DNA from: a virus
DNA length: 64,000 nucleotides
Direction: 5' to 3' (one strand)
Virus record (IMG/VR): IMGVR_UViG_3300005471_000011
Location: 40,108-104,107 of that record
Part shown: piece by piece, positions 1-10,500 of the stretch
Layout: each line of letters begins with the position of its first letter
Position numbering within the stretch: position 1 is the stretch's first letter
Made by a program: the position numbers and the translations under genes
The notes under the pieces: generated by a model
The model's database searches: none
The model's input: only the letters and a program-made list of their open reading frames with translations
What the model was told of the DNA's origin: nothing

Positions 1-27
1 GGCGACCTGTAGCAAAGGAACCTAAGT

Positions 28-681
28 ATGCCGATCCGCATCAACCTTCCCGCCGCAGCCCGCATGATCCAGCAGAAGTCCCCTGCGGAGTTGACCGGCG
101 TTTACGTCGCCGTCGCAACCAAGTGCAAGGAGCTGAAGCTCACTCCGGGCCGTCGCGACACGGTGGCACCGCAGCCGTCCACCGGGGAAGGCAACATCAA
201 CTTCCGAACTCTGATCCAGTTCGCTGAATCAGTGGAGCCTCATCCGGAGAATGAGCCGGAGGCGCCGAAGATTCTGGAGCAGGACAAGCTGCGTGACGGC
301 GACAGCCAAGAGGTAATCGACGCGAAGGCATCGACCCAGCAGCGCAAGACGCAGGATCAGAGACGATTCGAAGCGGCGAAGGCAGAACGCAACGAGAACC
401 ACCGGGCGTTGCGGGTTCTGCTGGGAGCTTTGACGGCGCGGTTCACTACGGCCGGCATTCCGCTGCCGGAGATCCCCAAGACAGCAGCGGAAATTGCTGC
501 GGCCGATAAAGTCGCGGCCGACAAGAAAGCCGCTGATGACAAGGCAGCGGCCGATAAAGTCGCCGCGGAGAATGCTTCATCCCAGGTGCCGGCGCAGCAA
601 ATGAAAGCGCCGGCAGCGCCGCCCAAGGTTGGAGCACCGCCACAACCACCGGCAGGGCGCAGGGGTCCTCCTGTTGGCTAA
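28..681 (+). CDS. hypothetical Ala/Lys-rich protein of the capsid module
   Basis: This 217-residue protein is not recognised. Its first ~125 residues are charged and probably helical. Residues ~150-185 are a low-complexity Ala-Asp-Lys tract of repeated AADK-type units, and the C-terminus is rich in Pro and Gly. The start follows an AAGGAA ribosome site. It lies just before the prohead protease gene, a position often held by portal-associated or scaffold-like proteins, but nothing in the sequence assigns it that role. Confidence 0.7.
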   Translation: MPIRINLPAAARMIQQKSPAELTGVYVAVATKCKELKLTPGRRDTVAPQPSTGEGNINFRTLIQFAESVEPHPENEPEAPKILEQDKLRDGDSQEVIDAKASTQQRKTQDQRRFEAAKAERNENHRALRVLLGALTARFTTAGIPLPEIPKTAAEIAAADKVAADKKAADDKAAADKVAAENASSQVPAQQMKAPAAPPKVGAPPQPPAGRRGPPVG

Positions 682-748
682 CGCACATTTCATGGATGAG
701 ACGGCAGCCGCGGCCGGAAAACGCGGCATATTTTGAGAGCCAAGAGTC

Positions 749-3727
749 ATGCCGATTCCAAAACCCAACGACGGCGAATCCGAGTCCGACTTCCACGCAC
801 GCTGCATGGAAGCTATCGGCGGAGAATACGAGCCGGACCAAGCCAACGCGATCTGCTTTTCGCAGTATCGCGGCGACAAGCGGTCCGTGATGCTCTCGAT
901 GGTCAAGGGTCGCACGTCGGGCGAGTTCGGCTACGGCATCACCACGGCGGATCGGTATGTGGAGCAGGTGATCAAATCCTGCGGCGTGGAAGCCTCGCTG
1001 TTCAACGGCCCGGCGGCGCAGGTCGCGGCGGCGATGAAGCACGCGGCTGGCATGCTGGCGTTCTGCGGCAAGGACCAGCGCCAGGACAAGATCGAAACCG
1101 GCATGGCGGCGATGCGCAAGTTGATCGGCATGGAGCCGCCGGTGCACTCCATGATGGCAATCGTCCACCGGCTAACGACGCCGCGAGAGGACCGGGACGG
1201 CGACACGCTCCAGACCAAGGGCGCACGTCCCGACCCCAAGATGCCGTTCCTGTGGCAGCATGTGTCCACGATCCCCATCGGCAAGCTGGCGCGGGTGCTA
1301 GAGCACACGGAAGAAGTGCTGAAGATGGCGACCGTGCTCCTGGACTTGAACTCGCTGACATCAGATGTCGGCAAGCTGTTTGAGGCAGAGGCGCTGCGGT
1401 TCAGTCACGGGTTCATCCCGACCAACTTTGAGGAGCGCAAGGGCGGTCCGATGGCACGGTTCAACGTGCTGGAGTTCGATGTGGTCGAGGAGTCCGCCGT
1501 CAGCGTGCCTTCCAATGTGGACGCGGAAGTGGAGCTGTTCAGCCGAGGCAAGCTCTCCAGCGATCTGGTCAAGTCCCACGCGAAGTCGCTGTTCGACGCG
1601 CGTATCAAATCCATGCCAGTAACCGACAAGGCCAAGGCGATTTTCGAGAAGGAATCCAGCGGCAAGGGATTCCCTCGCTGTGAGGTCTGCGGGCAGATCG
1701 CCAAGCTGGAGGGCACCAAGCGATGCAAGGCGTGCCGCAGCGGCAAAAAGGAAACCAGCAACCTCGTCCGCAAGATGTTCGACATCGCGACCCAGCGAGT
1801 CGAACCGACGACGATGGAATGCGACTGGGCGGCGCGGTACATCGGCTGCTCGGTCAAGGACCTGCACATCCATTCCACGTCGGCGCGCGGGATTATGGTG
1901 GGCGGATTTCTCAAGGGGCTGGAACTGGCATGCCAGGAATTTCAGTGCAGCGACACCCGCAACATCAAAGGCGAATCGGAGTCGCCGCCGGTCTTTGAAA
2001 CCAAAGAGATCGACAGCAGCACGCGGCAGAACTTCCTGGTGGAAGGCATCCGATTCTGGCACGGCGAAGGCTATAAGATCGTCACGCGCGTGGAGCCGTA
2101 CTGGGATTCCCAGCAGCTCGTCGTTTACGCCGAAGAGGGCGAGCAGGCGCAGAAAATCATCGACGATGCCTGGGAATGGCTGGCCAAGAACAACCCGCTC
2201 AAGGGGCAGGCGTTCGCGCTGACGGGAAGTTGGATCAGCAAGAGCGGCATTGGCTGGGACGACGTGTTCCTGGAAAAGAAGATCGAGGATTCCCTCAAAC
2301 GCACGGTGCGGGTCATCAATGAAAAAGGCATTGACGCTGCCAACCGCGGCCTCATTCTTAGTGGCCCACCGGGTACGGGAAAAACTTTGTCCGCGCGGGT
2401 CATGCTCAACGAGACGAAGAACACCACGTTCATCTGGGTTAGCCCCAAGGACTTTTATCGCGGCGGCGGCTTCATGGAGGCGTTCTCGCTGGCGCGCCAG
2501 CTTGCCCCGACGGTGCTGATGTTCGAGGACATCGACAACTGGATTGACCGGTACTCGGTGGACCTGATCAAAGCGGAGATGGACGGGCTGCAAGAGTCCA
2601 CGGGCGTTGTAACGATCCTGACGACCAACTTCCCGGACCAGTTGCCGGCGGCGCTGATCGACCGACCCGGTCGTTTCCATGACGTGCTGGAAATCCACTT
2701 GCCGTCCAAGGACGTGCGGTTGCGGATGCTCCAGAAGTGGGCTGCGGATGCCACTCTGGACGCTTTGGCGGCGATGGCAGAGGAGACGGAGGGCTACAGC
2801 GGGGCGCACGTGTATGAGTTGTGCAGCTTCGCCAAGGTGCTCAAGGACGAAGACGGCAGCACGCTCGATGAAGCACTGACCAAGGCGTTTGCCAAGGTTA
2901 AGGATCAGCGCGAACTGATCAATCAGAACCAACTTGCCGGCAGCAGCTACCGTCCAAGCCGCCGGGATATCACTGACTTGGTCGCTAAAGGCTGGACGCG
3001 AGAAGAACGAATCACCGAAGGCGGAATTCAATACCGCCTCACAAAAGGAGTGGCGGCAATGGACACCAAGATCGGCGATGTGCTGCCCATGATCGGCCCC
3101 ATCCCACATGAAGGGGAAGCAGCGGCTGATTTCCAGTCGCGCTGCATCCTCGATCCAACAATGCTTGGCAACTACCCGACGGTGTCGGACCGGGAGAGCG
3201 CCTGCCGAATTTTGTTCTCTCGCGGCGACGGCATCTTCGCGGCAGCCAAGCCAACGACCAAGGAAGTCGGCACGTGCAAGGAATGCAGCAAGGAGATGGA
3301 ACTCAATCCCCAAGGCTTGTGCGCCGAGTGCGCCAGGAAACGCGACGCCGCCGGCTACGACGAGAGCGGCCAACCGAAGTCGGCACCGGTTCAGATCAAG
3401 GCAGGGCGCGTGCTGTCCAAGCGAAACATCGAGCGGCTCAGCGAAGCGCTCAAGCGGCACCAGGAAGGCATCGAGCGGATCAAGGGCGTGCTGGACGACG
3501 CCAACCCGACCGAAGAAGTCGCACCAACGGAGCCAGGTGCCAATGCACCGCTCGCCGGACCAGATCACGTGATGACCCAGGCGGTGCTGCTGGTCGCCGA
3601 GGACCGCGCCGCGCGGGACAAACTGCGCAAGGCCATCGATGCGTTCGATTTGGCGGACGAAGAGGAGCAGAAATCATCGGATTACGAATCACTGTTCGAA
3701 GAGGCGTTAGTTGCGGAAACGGCTTGA
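749..3727 (+). CDS. prohead protease fused to an AAA+ ATPase
   Basis: A single 992-residue frame joins two enzymes. Residues ~140-265 look like the HK97 prohead protease (S78 serine protease) family: FLWQH (His171), RFSHGF (Ser219), then the typical closing EFDVVEESAVSVPSN. Residues ~520-700 are an AAA+ domain with Walker A GPPGTGKT (539-546), Walker B VLMFEDID (589-596), sensor TTN (625-627) and an FtsH/proteasome-like RPGRF (639-643). Two zinc-ribbon-like CxxC pairs (311-330 and 843-862) lie on either side of the ATPase. A short module near the N-terminus (SDFHARCM...CFSQY) recurs near residues 790-825 (ADFQSRCI...ILFSRG). The position directly before the capsid gene fits a maturation protease. 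The fused ATPase is unusual; it could unfold substrate for the protease or act in head assembly. Confidence 0.85.
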   Translation: MPIPKPNDGESESDFHARCMEAIGGEYEPDQANAICFSQYRGDKRSVMLSMVKGRTSGEFGYGITTADRYVEQVIKSCGVEASLFNGPAAQVAAAMKHAAGMLAFCGKDQRQDKIETGMAAMRKLIGMEPPVHSMMAIVHRLTTPREDRDGDTLQTKGARPDPKMPFLWQHVSTIPIGKLARVLEHTEEVLKMATVLLDLNSLTSDVGKLFEAEALRFSHGFIPTNFEERKGGPMARFNVLEFDVVEESAVSVPSNVDAEVELFSRGKLSSDLVKSHAKSLFDARIKSMPVTDKAKAIFEKESSGKGFPRCEVCGQIAKLEGTKRCKACRSGKKETSNLVRKMFDIATQRVEPTTMECDWAARYIGCSVKDLHIHSTSARGIMVGGFLKGLELACQEFQCSDTRNIKGESESPPVFETKEIDSSTRQNFLVEGIRFWHGEGYKIVTRVEPYWDSQQLVVYAEEGEQAQKIIDDAWEWLAKNNPLKGQAFALTGSWISKSGIGWDDVFLEKKIEDSLKRTVRVINEKGIDAANRGLILSGPPGTGKTLSARVMLNETKNTTFIWVSPKDFYRGGGFMEAFSLARQLAPTVLMFEDIDNWIDRYSVDLIKAEMDGLQESTGVVTILTTNFPDQLPAALIDRPGRFHDVLEIHLPSKDVRLRMLQKWAADATLDALAAMAEETEGYSGAHVYELCSFAKVLKDEDGSTLDEALTKAFAKVKDQRELINQNQLAGSSYRPSRRDITDLVAKGWTREERITEGGIQYRLTKGVAAMDTKIGDVLPMIGPIPHEGEAAADFQSRCILDPTMLGNYPTVSDRESACRILFSRGDGIFAAAKPTTKEVGTCKECSKEMELNPQGLCAECARKRDAAGYDESGQPKSAPVQIKAGRVLSKRNIERLSEALKRHQEGIERIKGVLDDANPTEEVAPTEPGANAPLAGPDHVMTQAVLLVAEDRAARDKLRKAIDAFDLADEEEQKSSDYESLFEEALVAETA

Positions 3728-3799
3728 CGCCGCCCGCAGTGTTCCATAGACGGGCCGCTGCTGCGGCGATAGAACTGTAACCTTCCTAGGAGAATGATC

Positions 3800-5428
3800 A
3801 TGAAAGTCACGAGCCAATTGAAGGCGTGGCTCCAGAGCGAAAAAGGCGTCAAGCCGGACGCGACGGAGCAGGACTACCGACAGGCCGCCGCCAAGGCGCT
3901 GACGGATGACACCAACCCGCTGTCTGCGGAGAAGTTTGCGGAGCTGACGGCAGGGGAGGCAGTAAAGCCCGCCAACGCCATGCTGGCGATGATGGAGAAG
4001 ATGAACGCCCGGCTGGACGAGCAAGATGCTCGTTTCAAGAGCATAGAGACAGGTGGTCACCGCGCGGAAGCACCGATCGTTCCAGCCGGCTTGAAAGCGG
4101 CGATCATGGGCGGTGCCAGCGAGATCCCCGACGCCAGCGGTCAGCCGCGCATCAAGCGAGCGGCGGAGCGCTACAACAAGGCGCGCGGCGAGCTGCGATT
4201 CCCGGAGCCGGAGATCAAGAACGAGCGGTATGCCCTGCATCCCCGCAAGGGCCAGCTCGCCAGCTACGGCTCCGCCGGTCGCCATTGCGGCGAGTTTCAG
4301 GTCGGGCAACTTTCCGAGCTGGAGAAGGCTTGCTGCGGCTCATTCATCAAGTTCAGCATCCACAAGGCAGCCAACGGCTTTGGTCCGCCGGTGCCGCACA
4401 ACCTGCGCATGAACGATCAAGACTGGGACTTGGTCCAGTACATGATCGAGGAGTGCGAGTGGGGCGGTGTGCTCCACGGGGAAGGCAGCGACTTCGAAGG
4501 CGCGGTCGGCTTGAACGGCAAGCAGCGCCTGATCAAGGGCGCGCAGTTCAACATGCAGAAGGCGCTGCTGGACGATAACACGTCCGGCGGTCTGGAAGCG
4601 GCGCCGATCTTCTTCGACGAGATGCTGATCACCACGCCGCTGCTTCACGGGGAATTGTTCCCGTCGGTGGAAGTTATCAACGTCACGCGCGGGCGGCGCA
4701 TCGAGGGCGTCACGATGTCCAACGTGACCCTCGGCGCGGCGACGGAAGGTTCCACGATCACTCTGTTCAACACCGCAGCTTTCATTGCGGCGTTCGACAC
4801 GACGATCTTCGTGTGCATGGGTGCCATCGAAATCGGTCTGGACTTCCTGTCCGACTCTCCGATTGACATTGCCGGCGCGGTGGCCAAGAGCTACCAGGAG
4901 CGGCTGCTGTCCTGGCTGGACGAGCAGATCGCCATCGGCGACGGCACCACGGAGCCGGAAGGTTTGCTTAACAGCGGTGCCACGTCCGTCGGTTCCACCA
5001 ACACGTCGGCAGGTCCTTGGACGATTGGCGATGAGTTGGCGCTGATGTTCGCCGTGGCCAAGCAGTATCAAACTGGCTTTGACCGCTCGCGTATCCGCTA
5101 CAGCGGCAACGAAGTGACGTACCGCCGGCTGCGGTCGATCCAGGTGACGACCTCGGATCAGCGACTCGTCCAGGGCATGGACGTGCGGTCGTACATGATC
5201 CTGGACCAGCCTTACGCCGTGAACGGCAACTGGACCAACCGCCAGCTTGCCTACGCGAATCTGGCTCGTTACCGGATGTATCGCCGCCTTGGCATGACCG
5301 TCCGCTGGGAAACCGCCGGCGCCACACTGGGTCGCAGCAACACCGGTTTGCTGATTGCCCGCTCGCGTTGGGGTGGGCAGTTGACGGACGCGCTGGCCGC
5401 TTCTCTTTGCACCGACGGCATGTCGTAA
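3800..5428 (+). CDS. major capsid protein, HK97 fold
   Basis: The predicted protein has 542 residues. The first ~100 residues are rich in Ala, Lys and Glu, with a coiled-coil stretch (AMLAMMEKMNARLDEQDARF), as in the cleaved delta/scaffold domain of HK97-type capsid proteins. The rest is beta-rich and ends in a region with the pattern of HK97-fold capsids (IGLDFLSDSPIDIAGAV, LLSWLDEQIAIGDGT, then a long C-terminal domain). The start chosen is the second of two nearby ATGs because AGGAG is 7 bases upstream of it and only one base upstream of the first, at 3794. It follows the protease, which would be expected to trim the N-terminal domain. Confidence 0.88.
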   Translation: MKVTSQLKAWLQSEKGVKPDATEQDYRQAAAKALTDDTNPLSAEKFAELTAGEAVKPANAMLAMMEKMNARLDEQDARFKSIETGGHRAEAPIVPAGLKAAIMGGASEIPDASGQPRIKRAAERYNKARGELRFPEPEIKNERYALHPRKGQLASYGSAGRHCGEFQVGQLSELEKACCGSFIKFSIHKAANGFGPPVPHNLRMNDQDWDLVQYMIEECEWGGVLHGEGSDFEGAVGLNGKQRLIKGAQFNMQKALLDDNTSGGLEAAPIFFDEMLITTPLLHGELFPSVEVINVTRGRRIEGVTMSNVTLGAATEGSTITLFNTAAFIAAFDTTIFVCMGAIEIGLDFLSDSPIDIAGAVAKSYQERLLSWLDEQIAIGDGTTEPEGLLNSGATSVGSTNTSAGPWTIGDELALMFAVAKQYQTGFDRSRIRYSGNEVTYRRLRSIQVTTSDQRLVQGMDVRSYMILDQPYAVNGNWTNRQLAYANLARYRMYRRLGMTVRWETAGATLGRSNTGLLIARSRWGGQLTDALAASLCTDGMS

Positions 5429-5512
5429 TGATGCCGTGACAAACCATCGAGCCTGTCAGCAGGAACGCTGGCAGGCCGATTTCCCGCGTGTTTCATTTCT
5501 TAGGAGCCTCAC

Positions 5513-6199
5513 ATGAGCAACGAAGGTCAAGGGTCGAGTCAGCCTCCGCCTGAGCAGAAGAACCAGCCGCAGCGCGCGCGCTGGCCGGATGTGCTCACGG
5601 TGGAGTTTGGCAACGATCACCAGACGGTCCAGGTGGTCATCAACAGCAAGCCCATCGACGGTCCCGTTCGTGGGTCGTTCAACAAGGGGCGCATGGGCAG
5701 CCGCAAGCACCGCGCCAGCTCCTCCAACAACGCCTACGAGGAGGGAACGCTGCTGGGCATGCGCACGCTTTCCGACGCTACAAACCGAATCCCTGACATG
5801 CCAGGAATAAGGCTGGTACTGGACTGCCAGCGACGCACGGCGATCCTGTTTGATCCCTGCGAGCCGGGCGGGGACGGGGAAGCGGCGATGAAAGCCTACA
5901 ACGTATTCGCGGAGTCCAAGCAGTTCCCAGGCTTCGACGTAGCGGCACCCGTTCGCCGCCGGGAATACAAGAAGCTGGAGGACGACCAGATGAAGTCCAT
6001 CCTGGTCGAGCTTCGCAACAAGCTGGATGGCGGCATGCTGAGCGTCGTCAGCGGAGATCTTCCGAGCATGGAAGCCATCGACAAGATGGCGGGGCGAGAG
6101 ATTTACGACCCGTGGAACACCGATGGTCCCAAGCCCAAGTACAAGGATGAGCTAGGCAAGTGGCGTGAAAGCCGCGAGCGACTGGCCTCGCAGTTCTAA
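5513..6199 (+). CDS. hypothetical virion-module protein
   Basis: This 228-residue protein follows the capsid gene with a TAGGAG ribosome site 7 bases from the ATG. The N-terminus is rich in Gln and Pro. The middle (VLTVEFGNDHQTVQVVINSK; IRLVLDCQRRTAILFDP) suggests small beta-sheet domains, and the C-terminus is charged and helical. No family was recognised. It is the last gene before a strong terminator, so it probably belongs to the head operon. Confidence 0.72.
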   Translation: MSNEGQGSSQPPPEQKNQPQRARWPDVLTVEFGNDHQTVQVVINSKPIDGPVRGSFNKGRMGSRKHRASSSNNAYEEGTLLGMRTLSDATNRIPDMPGIRLVLDCQRRTAILFDPCEPGGDGEAAMKAYNVFAESKQFPGFDVAAPVRRREYKKLEDDQMKSILVELRNKLDGGMLSVVSGDLPSMEAIDKMAGREIYDPWNTDGPKPKYKDELGKWRESRERLASQF

Positions 6200-6253
6200 A
6201 TCATTTGAGCCAGCACGGCTGTGGGATGAGGCTCCTCCGGCCTTGCAGCGGGA

Positions 6254-6301
6254 CCGAGCAAGCCGGGCCAGTAACCCTGGACCCGGCTGCTCGGCTTTTT
6301 T
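6254..6301 (+). terminator. rho-independent terminator after the capsid operon
   Basis: A long GC-rich hairpin is followed by six T residues. The arms are CCGAGC/GCTCGG, AGCCGGG/CCCGGCT and CCAG/CTGG, with one-base bulges and a five-base loop. It separates the protease-capsid operon from the tail-side genes. Confidence 0.9.
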
Positions 6302-6313
6302 GGAGTGTAAACC

Positions 6314-6475
6314 ATGCCGGGGACGCAAGACAAGGCGCAGCGGCCGGCGGAGCAGGCAGGGAAGTGCCAGCATTGCTCCGGCACCGGGACGACGAAGAAG
6401 GCAAACGGCGCAAAGGTCGCGTGCATGCACTGCCGAGGAACGGGCAGCGCGGCGCGCGGCTATGTGACCAAGTAA
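6314..6475 (+). CDS. small DnaJ-type zinc-finger protein
   Basis: This 53-residue protein contains CQHCSGTG and CMHCRGTG, two CxxCxGxG units like those of the DnaJ central zinc finger, joined by a short basic linker. No J domain is present. It starts a few bases after the terminator. The same kind of protein recurs at 32736-32960. Paired zinc-binding cysteines support a real gene despite the small size. The role is unknown; it may bind protein or nucleic acid. Confidence 0.7.
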   Translation: MPGTQDKAQRPAEQAGKCQHCSGTGTTKKANGAKVACMHCRGTGSAARGYVTK

Positions 6476-6506
6476 AGTTCGGGGCATTCATGGACGCAAT
6501 CAGGCG

Positions 6507-6794
6507 ATGGACGGCGACCCGTTGCATTCTGAACAGCTAATGCGGCTGACCATCGCGGTTGAAAAACTCGCGAGCGAGGTCGCCAACCAGACCAGGGTGA
6601 TTAATGATTCAACCCAAAAAATAGCCGAGATTGAGGAGCGGATTGCCGGCGAGAACGGCATATCAACCAGGTTGGCCGTTGGCGAGGATCGCTTGAAGCG
6701 GCTCAGCACGACGGTGTACGGGACGATTGCTGTGGTCGGGACGGAGTTCATTGGTTTCGTGTTCATTATCCTCGAAAGACTGCTCAAGCGATGA
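6507..6794 (+). CDS. small coiled-coil protein with C-terminal membrane segment
   Basis: This 95-residue protein has a heptad-like helical stretch (LTIAVEKLASEVANQTRVI and following) and then one hydrophobic segment (VYGTIAVVGTEFIGFVFIIL) close to the basic C-terminus. A coiled coil plus a single membrane anchor is common in small phage proteins near lysis genes, so a holin or spanin-like accessory role is possible but not shown. Its end overlaps the next start in an ATGA. Confidence 0.65.
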   Translation: MDGDPLHSEQLMRLTIAVEKLASEVANQTRVINDSTQKIAEIEERIAGENGISTRLAVGEDRLKRLSTTVYGTIAVVGTEFIGFVFIILERLLKR

Positions 6795-7294
6795 CGATGT
6801 CTGAAAGCATTAACACAGACTCCGTCGCTTCCGTCATCGAGGAACTGAAGGGAATCAGGGCAGCGCTGCGAGGCGAGCGCAAGATCGGCGCCCTGCCCAT
6901 CATGCTTCAGGATGTGCTGTCGAGCGTGCCGCTGCTGATCGTCGATATGGATAGCGGCAAAATCCTGTACGCGACGGAAGAAGCGGATGATCTGTTCGGC
7001 TACATCCCAGGCGAGTTAGCCGGCAAAGACTTGCACGTTTTGATCCCCAAGGAACTCCGGGATCGGCATCGTGAACATCTTCAGAAATACCGCGAGTGGC
7101 CTCGCAAACGCCGGATGGGGATATTCGGGATGGATTTAATGGGACTGCACCGGGATGGCCATACGTTTCATTTGGCGATTGGGCTCGTGCCGCGCGTCGT
7201 GGATGAGCAACGCATCGTCATCGCAACGATCTTCGACGCGGATACTTCCGTGGAACCATCGCTGCATTACGACGCGGGAGGGTTGAAGCATTGA
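6791..7294 (+). CDS. PAS-domain protein
   Basis: The protein has 167 residues. From residue ~45 it carries a PAS sensory domain: PLLIVDMDSGKILYATEEAD, then LFGYIPGELAGKDLHVLIPK and the helix DRHREHLQKY, followed by a beta-rich end. No kinase, cyclase or DNA-binding domain follows, so it is a stand-alone PAS module. Such domains bind ligands or partner proteins. It overlaps membrane-protein genes on both sides (ATGA and TTGA), which suggests the three are translated together and may act at the membrane. Its presence in a virus is unusual. Confidence 0.78.
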   Translation: MTMSESINTDSVASVIEELKGIRAALRGERKIGALPIMLQDVLSSVPLLIVDMDSGKILYATEEADDLFGYIPGELAGKDLHVLIPKELRDRHREHLQKYREWPRKRRMGIFGMDLMGLHRDGHTFHLAIGLVPRVVDEQRIVIATIFDADTSVEPSLHYDAGGLKH

Positions 7295-7488
7295 ACCCGC
7301 AGTCCAATCAATTTGTGGTGGCAGTGTTAATCGGGTTGGCGCTGGTCTCGCCTTGGTTCGGCGTCATAACAGTGTGGGTCTTGGTCAACGGGTTGTCGAA
7401 ACGGTTCGATTATTTCCAGGGCTATTGGGAGAGCAGGCTGGCGAAGCGAGACAGCACAGTCAAGGATGCGCAGGTAGCTCAGAAGTGA
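7291..7488 (+). CDS. small membrane protein
   Basis: This 65-residue protein begins with TTG overlapping the stop of the PAS gene; GGAGGG lies upstream. Residues ~8-33 (VVAVLIGLALVSPWFGVITV) form one long or two tight membrane segments, and the rest is charged. It could be a holin or a membrane partner of the PAS protein; the sequence does not decide between these. Confidence 0.6.
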   Translation: MNPQSNQFVVAVLIGLALVSPWFGVITVWVLVNGLSKRFDYFQGYWESRLAKRDSTVKDAQVAQK

Positions 7489-7524
7489 GATTGCCGATGC
7501 GCAGAGCGATGACAAGAGCGACTC

Positions 7525-10500
7525 ATGCGGACAAAGCGAAAACTCATCTTCGTGCCGGCGGCAGCGGAAGGGCCTAGTAATTTCCCGTCTGGAGCTATTG
7601 GCATTTTTCTCTTAGGCGGTGGCAGCGGCGACACGATTCCTAATCTCGTCTCTGGTATATCTGACCTGACGCTCGTCGGCTCGGAAGACCCGCCCGACGA
7701 CGCTTCGAATCCGCCAGGCAATCACGATGCCATAAGATTCGATGGCAAGTTGACGCTCAACTCCGGCATCGGACCAACCTACACGCATACCTTCCCGCTC
7801 GACTACACGAAGGGCACCTACGCGGTCAGCGAGCCATTTCCCAATACGTTCGGGAGTGGCGGGACGTGGGGAGTTAGGTTCCGCTCAGCGCCGTGGGTGT
7901 TTTACGGAGAAGGAGAGTACCTCCCGATGGCAAGTGCCGGACAGATGGGCATTTGCACTTTCCGGCCTTACGACATGGCTACCGAGAGTGAGCTGTACCC
8001 CAACATCGAGGACGGCGCGCGGTATCTTAGATTCATCCGGTATGATCCTACCCCCGGCCAGCTCTTTATGGTTGCTGGAGAGGGCAACCCGGAACTCGGC
8101 CCGAACTCAGACAGGATCGACGCGGTTGACGCCTATCCTGACTACGGCATGAGCGACATGGACGTTGACCATATCGCTATCGTCTCGTTCACGCCTGAGT
8201 ACGTAAAGCTTTACGTTGACAATGTGCTGGTTGGCACGACTACTCGTCAGACAGAGAACTACGAAACTGACTATTTAACGATCCAGCTTGGCCTTCACAA
8301 CCTGATTCATTCTTCGGAGCGATGCTACTTCGACGGCGAGTTGAACTGGCTTGCCGTCTATGACAGAACGCTGACGGGCGATGCGACAAACGAAGGGGAA
8401 AACCCGACCGGAGAAATCAACGCTCTGTATGAGGCGATGGCCGCTGAGCCGGGCACGTATCCGACTTACGAGTCCATCGTCCTCCCGCACGACACGATTC
8501 CCAATCTAGCCGTCTCGGCTGACACCAAGGCCATAAGCAGCGGGCCGTGGTCTAGTTCTGCTACTTGGGATAACGGGCTGCCGGCTGCTGGCGACACTTG
8601 GGGAATCTGCGCTGGGATCGTCGTTGACTATGACATGGGCAACGACACGACTCGCTATCGGGCGGGCGGTATCGCTCCCACAGGACGGTTGAGGTTTCCG
8701 CGAGACGCAGACAGCCAACTCTGGATTCAGCACCTGATGGAGTATTGGGACGAGGATAGCGGCAAGCTCGGCTGGCTGGACATGGGCACGGAGACGAATC
8801 CCATCCAAGCAGCATTCACCTGCGAGACCATTATTCTCAATGAACCGCTGGAAACAGGAACAGCAGCGTCTCCCGGTGTTGACCCCAAGCAGTACGGCAA
8901 CGGTTTGATTTCTCTTGGCAAGTGGACGGCGAAAGGTAAGGAACGCACGCGGCTGCTGCGACTGGGTGCCGAGCCGCAGGCGACGGATACGACGCTCACT
9001 CTCTCGGCGACTCCGACCGGCTGGGAGGACGGCGACGATCTTCTCATACCCGACAGCCGCCAGCTTGATTCCAGCACCTATCTAGGAAACTATGCCTCAC
9101 ATTGGGAGATTCGGCAGCAGGCCAGTCGCAGCGGGACGGTGGTGACGCTTGACTCCGCTTTGAGCTACGACCATCCAGGCGGTGAGTCCAACTACAGCGT
9201 CGGGCAAGGGACCGGTGAGGCGGACTTTCTGCCGCACGTCGCGAATCTGACGAGCAACGTCATTGTGCGGTCGGAGGACGGGACCGGAACTCGTGGGCAT
9301 ATCTTCGTGACGCATCGGGCACATCTTGATATCTGCGACATCCGAATCTCGCAGATGGGCCGGACGGCTAATGGGCCGGCGTCCAGCGGCACACAGGGAT
9401 TAAACAACACGATCCTCGGCAAGACTGTAACTGGGGCGACGAACGCCAGCCCAATCGTCGTCACGGTCTCCGACGACTTCACCGAACTGCGGAACCTGCT
9501 CCACAATGGTGATGAGGTCTATATCTCTGGCGTCGGTGGCAACACGGCAGCCAACGGCACGTTCACTATCGCCAACGTAACGCTGGGGCTGTTCGTATAT
9601 ACGTTCGAGCTTGTCGGAACGACTGGGAACGGCGCATACACCAGCGGTGGAACTGTCAACCACATCGGCACGAATCAGATCGGCCGGTATGCCTTCCACG
9701 CTCACCACTTGTATGGACCCGTGAACGGCGTCGGTGACTTCTCGACCGAGACCGCTGACTTGGTATTGGAGGCGACAACAGCCACTGGCGACTCTATCTT
9801 GGCGGCCACCGGATCAGCGGGACCTGACCCAATCGACCTGACAGGCGTCCAGCGTCAGGGAAGGATCGAGCGGGTAGTGATCGACGATCCGTTGCCGGCC
9901 CCGCCTTCGGCCACGCTGCCGGCGTCGAAGTGGGGCATGACAGTCCACGGTACGGGCTACCTGGAAATCAAGGACTGCGTTGTTTTGCACTATGCCGGTT
10001 CTGGAGGTGCCATTGAGGATGGCAGCGAGAAGCACAATGCATTCATCCGCGTCGCCAACTTTAGCTGCATTGGAGACGTGAGCGCCCGCGAGACGGACGG
10101 TCGCTCCGGCACCGGCATCTTTGGCATCGGCTTCAACAACTTCTTCATCGACTGCGTGTCCGCCGGCTGCGCTGGCAAGTACAGCGGCATCGTCTCTGGT
10201 TCGGGCTATCTGCTCTTTGTTCCCCCGTCTTCTACAGCCAACACGCGCCAGCCGCTGTATCCGGGTGCGGACGTCCACGACGGCACGGAGGGCGTGGATT
10301 ACGAGTTGGTCAACATCTTGGAACAGCCAATCGCTGCGTTCTATCGCAATGAGGCATACGGTGCCATCGCCGCAGCTATTGACATCTGGCACCTCGGCAG
10401 CGGTGGGTACAGCACGGTGGACGTGACGCCTACCGTGCTGCTGGAGTGCGTGAGTTGGCACGCCTGGGAAGAGGGTCTAGCGTTCCTCTACCCGACCTCA

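Noticed and set aside
1361-3568. A 735-residue minus-strand frame opposite the protease-ATPase gene.
   Set aside because: It is the shadow of a high-GC gene; the plus frame has complete protease and AAA+ motifs.
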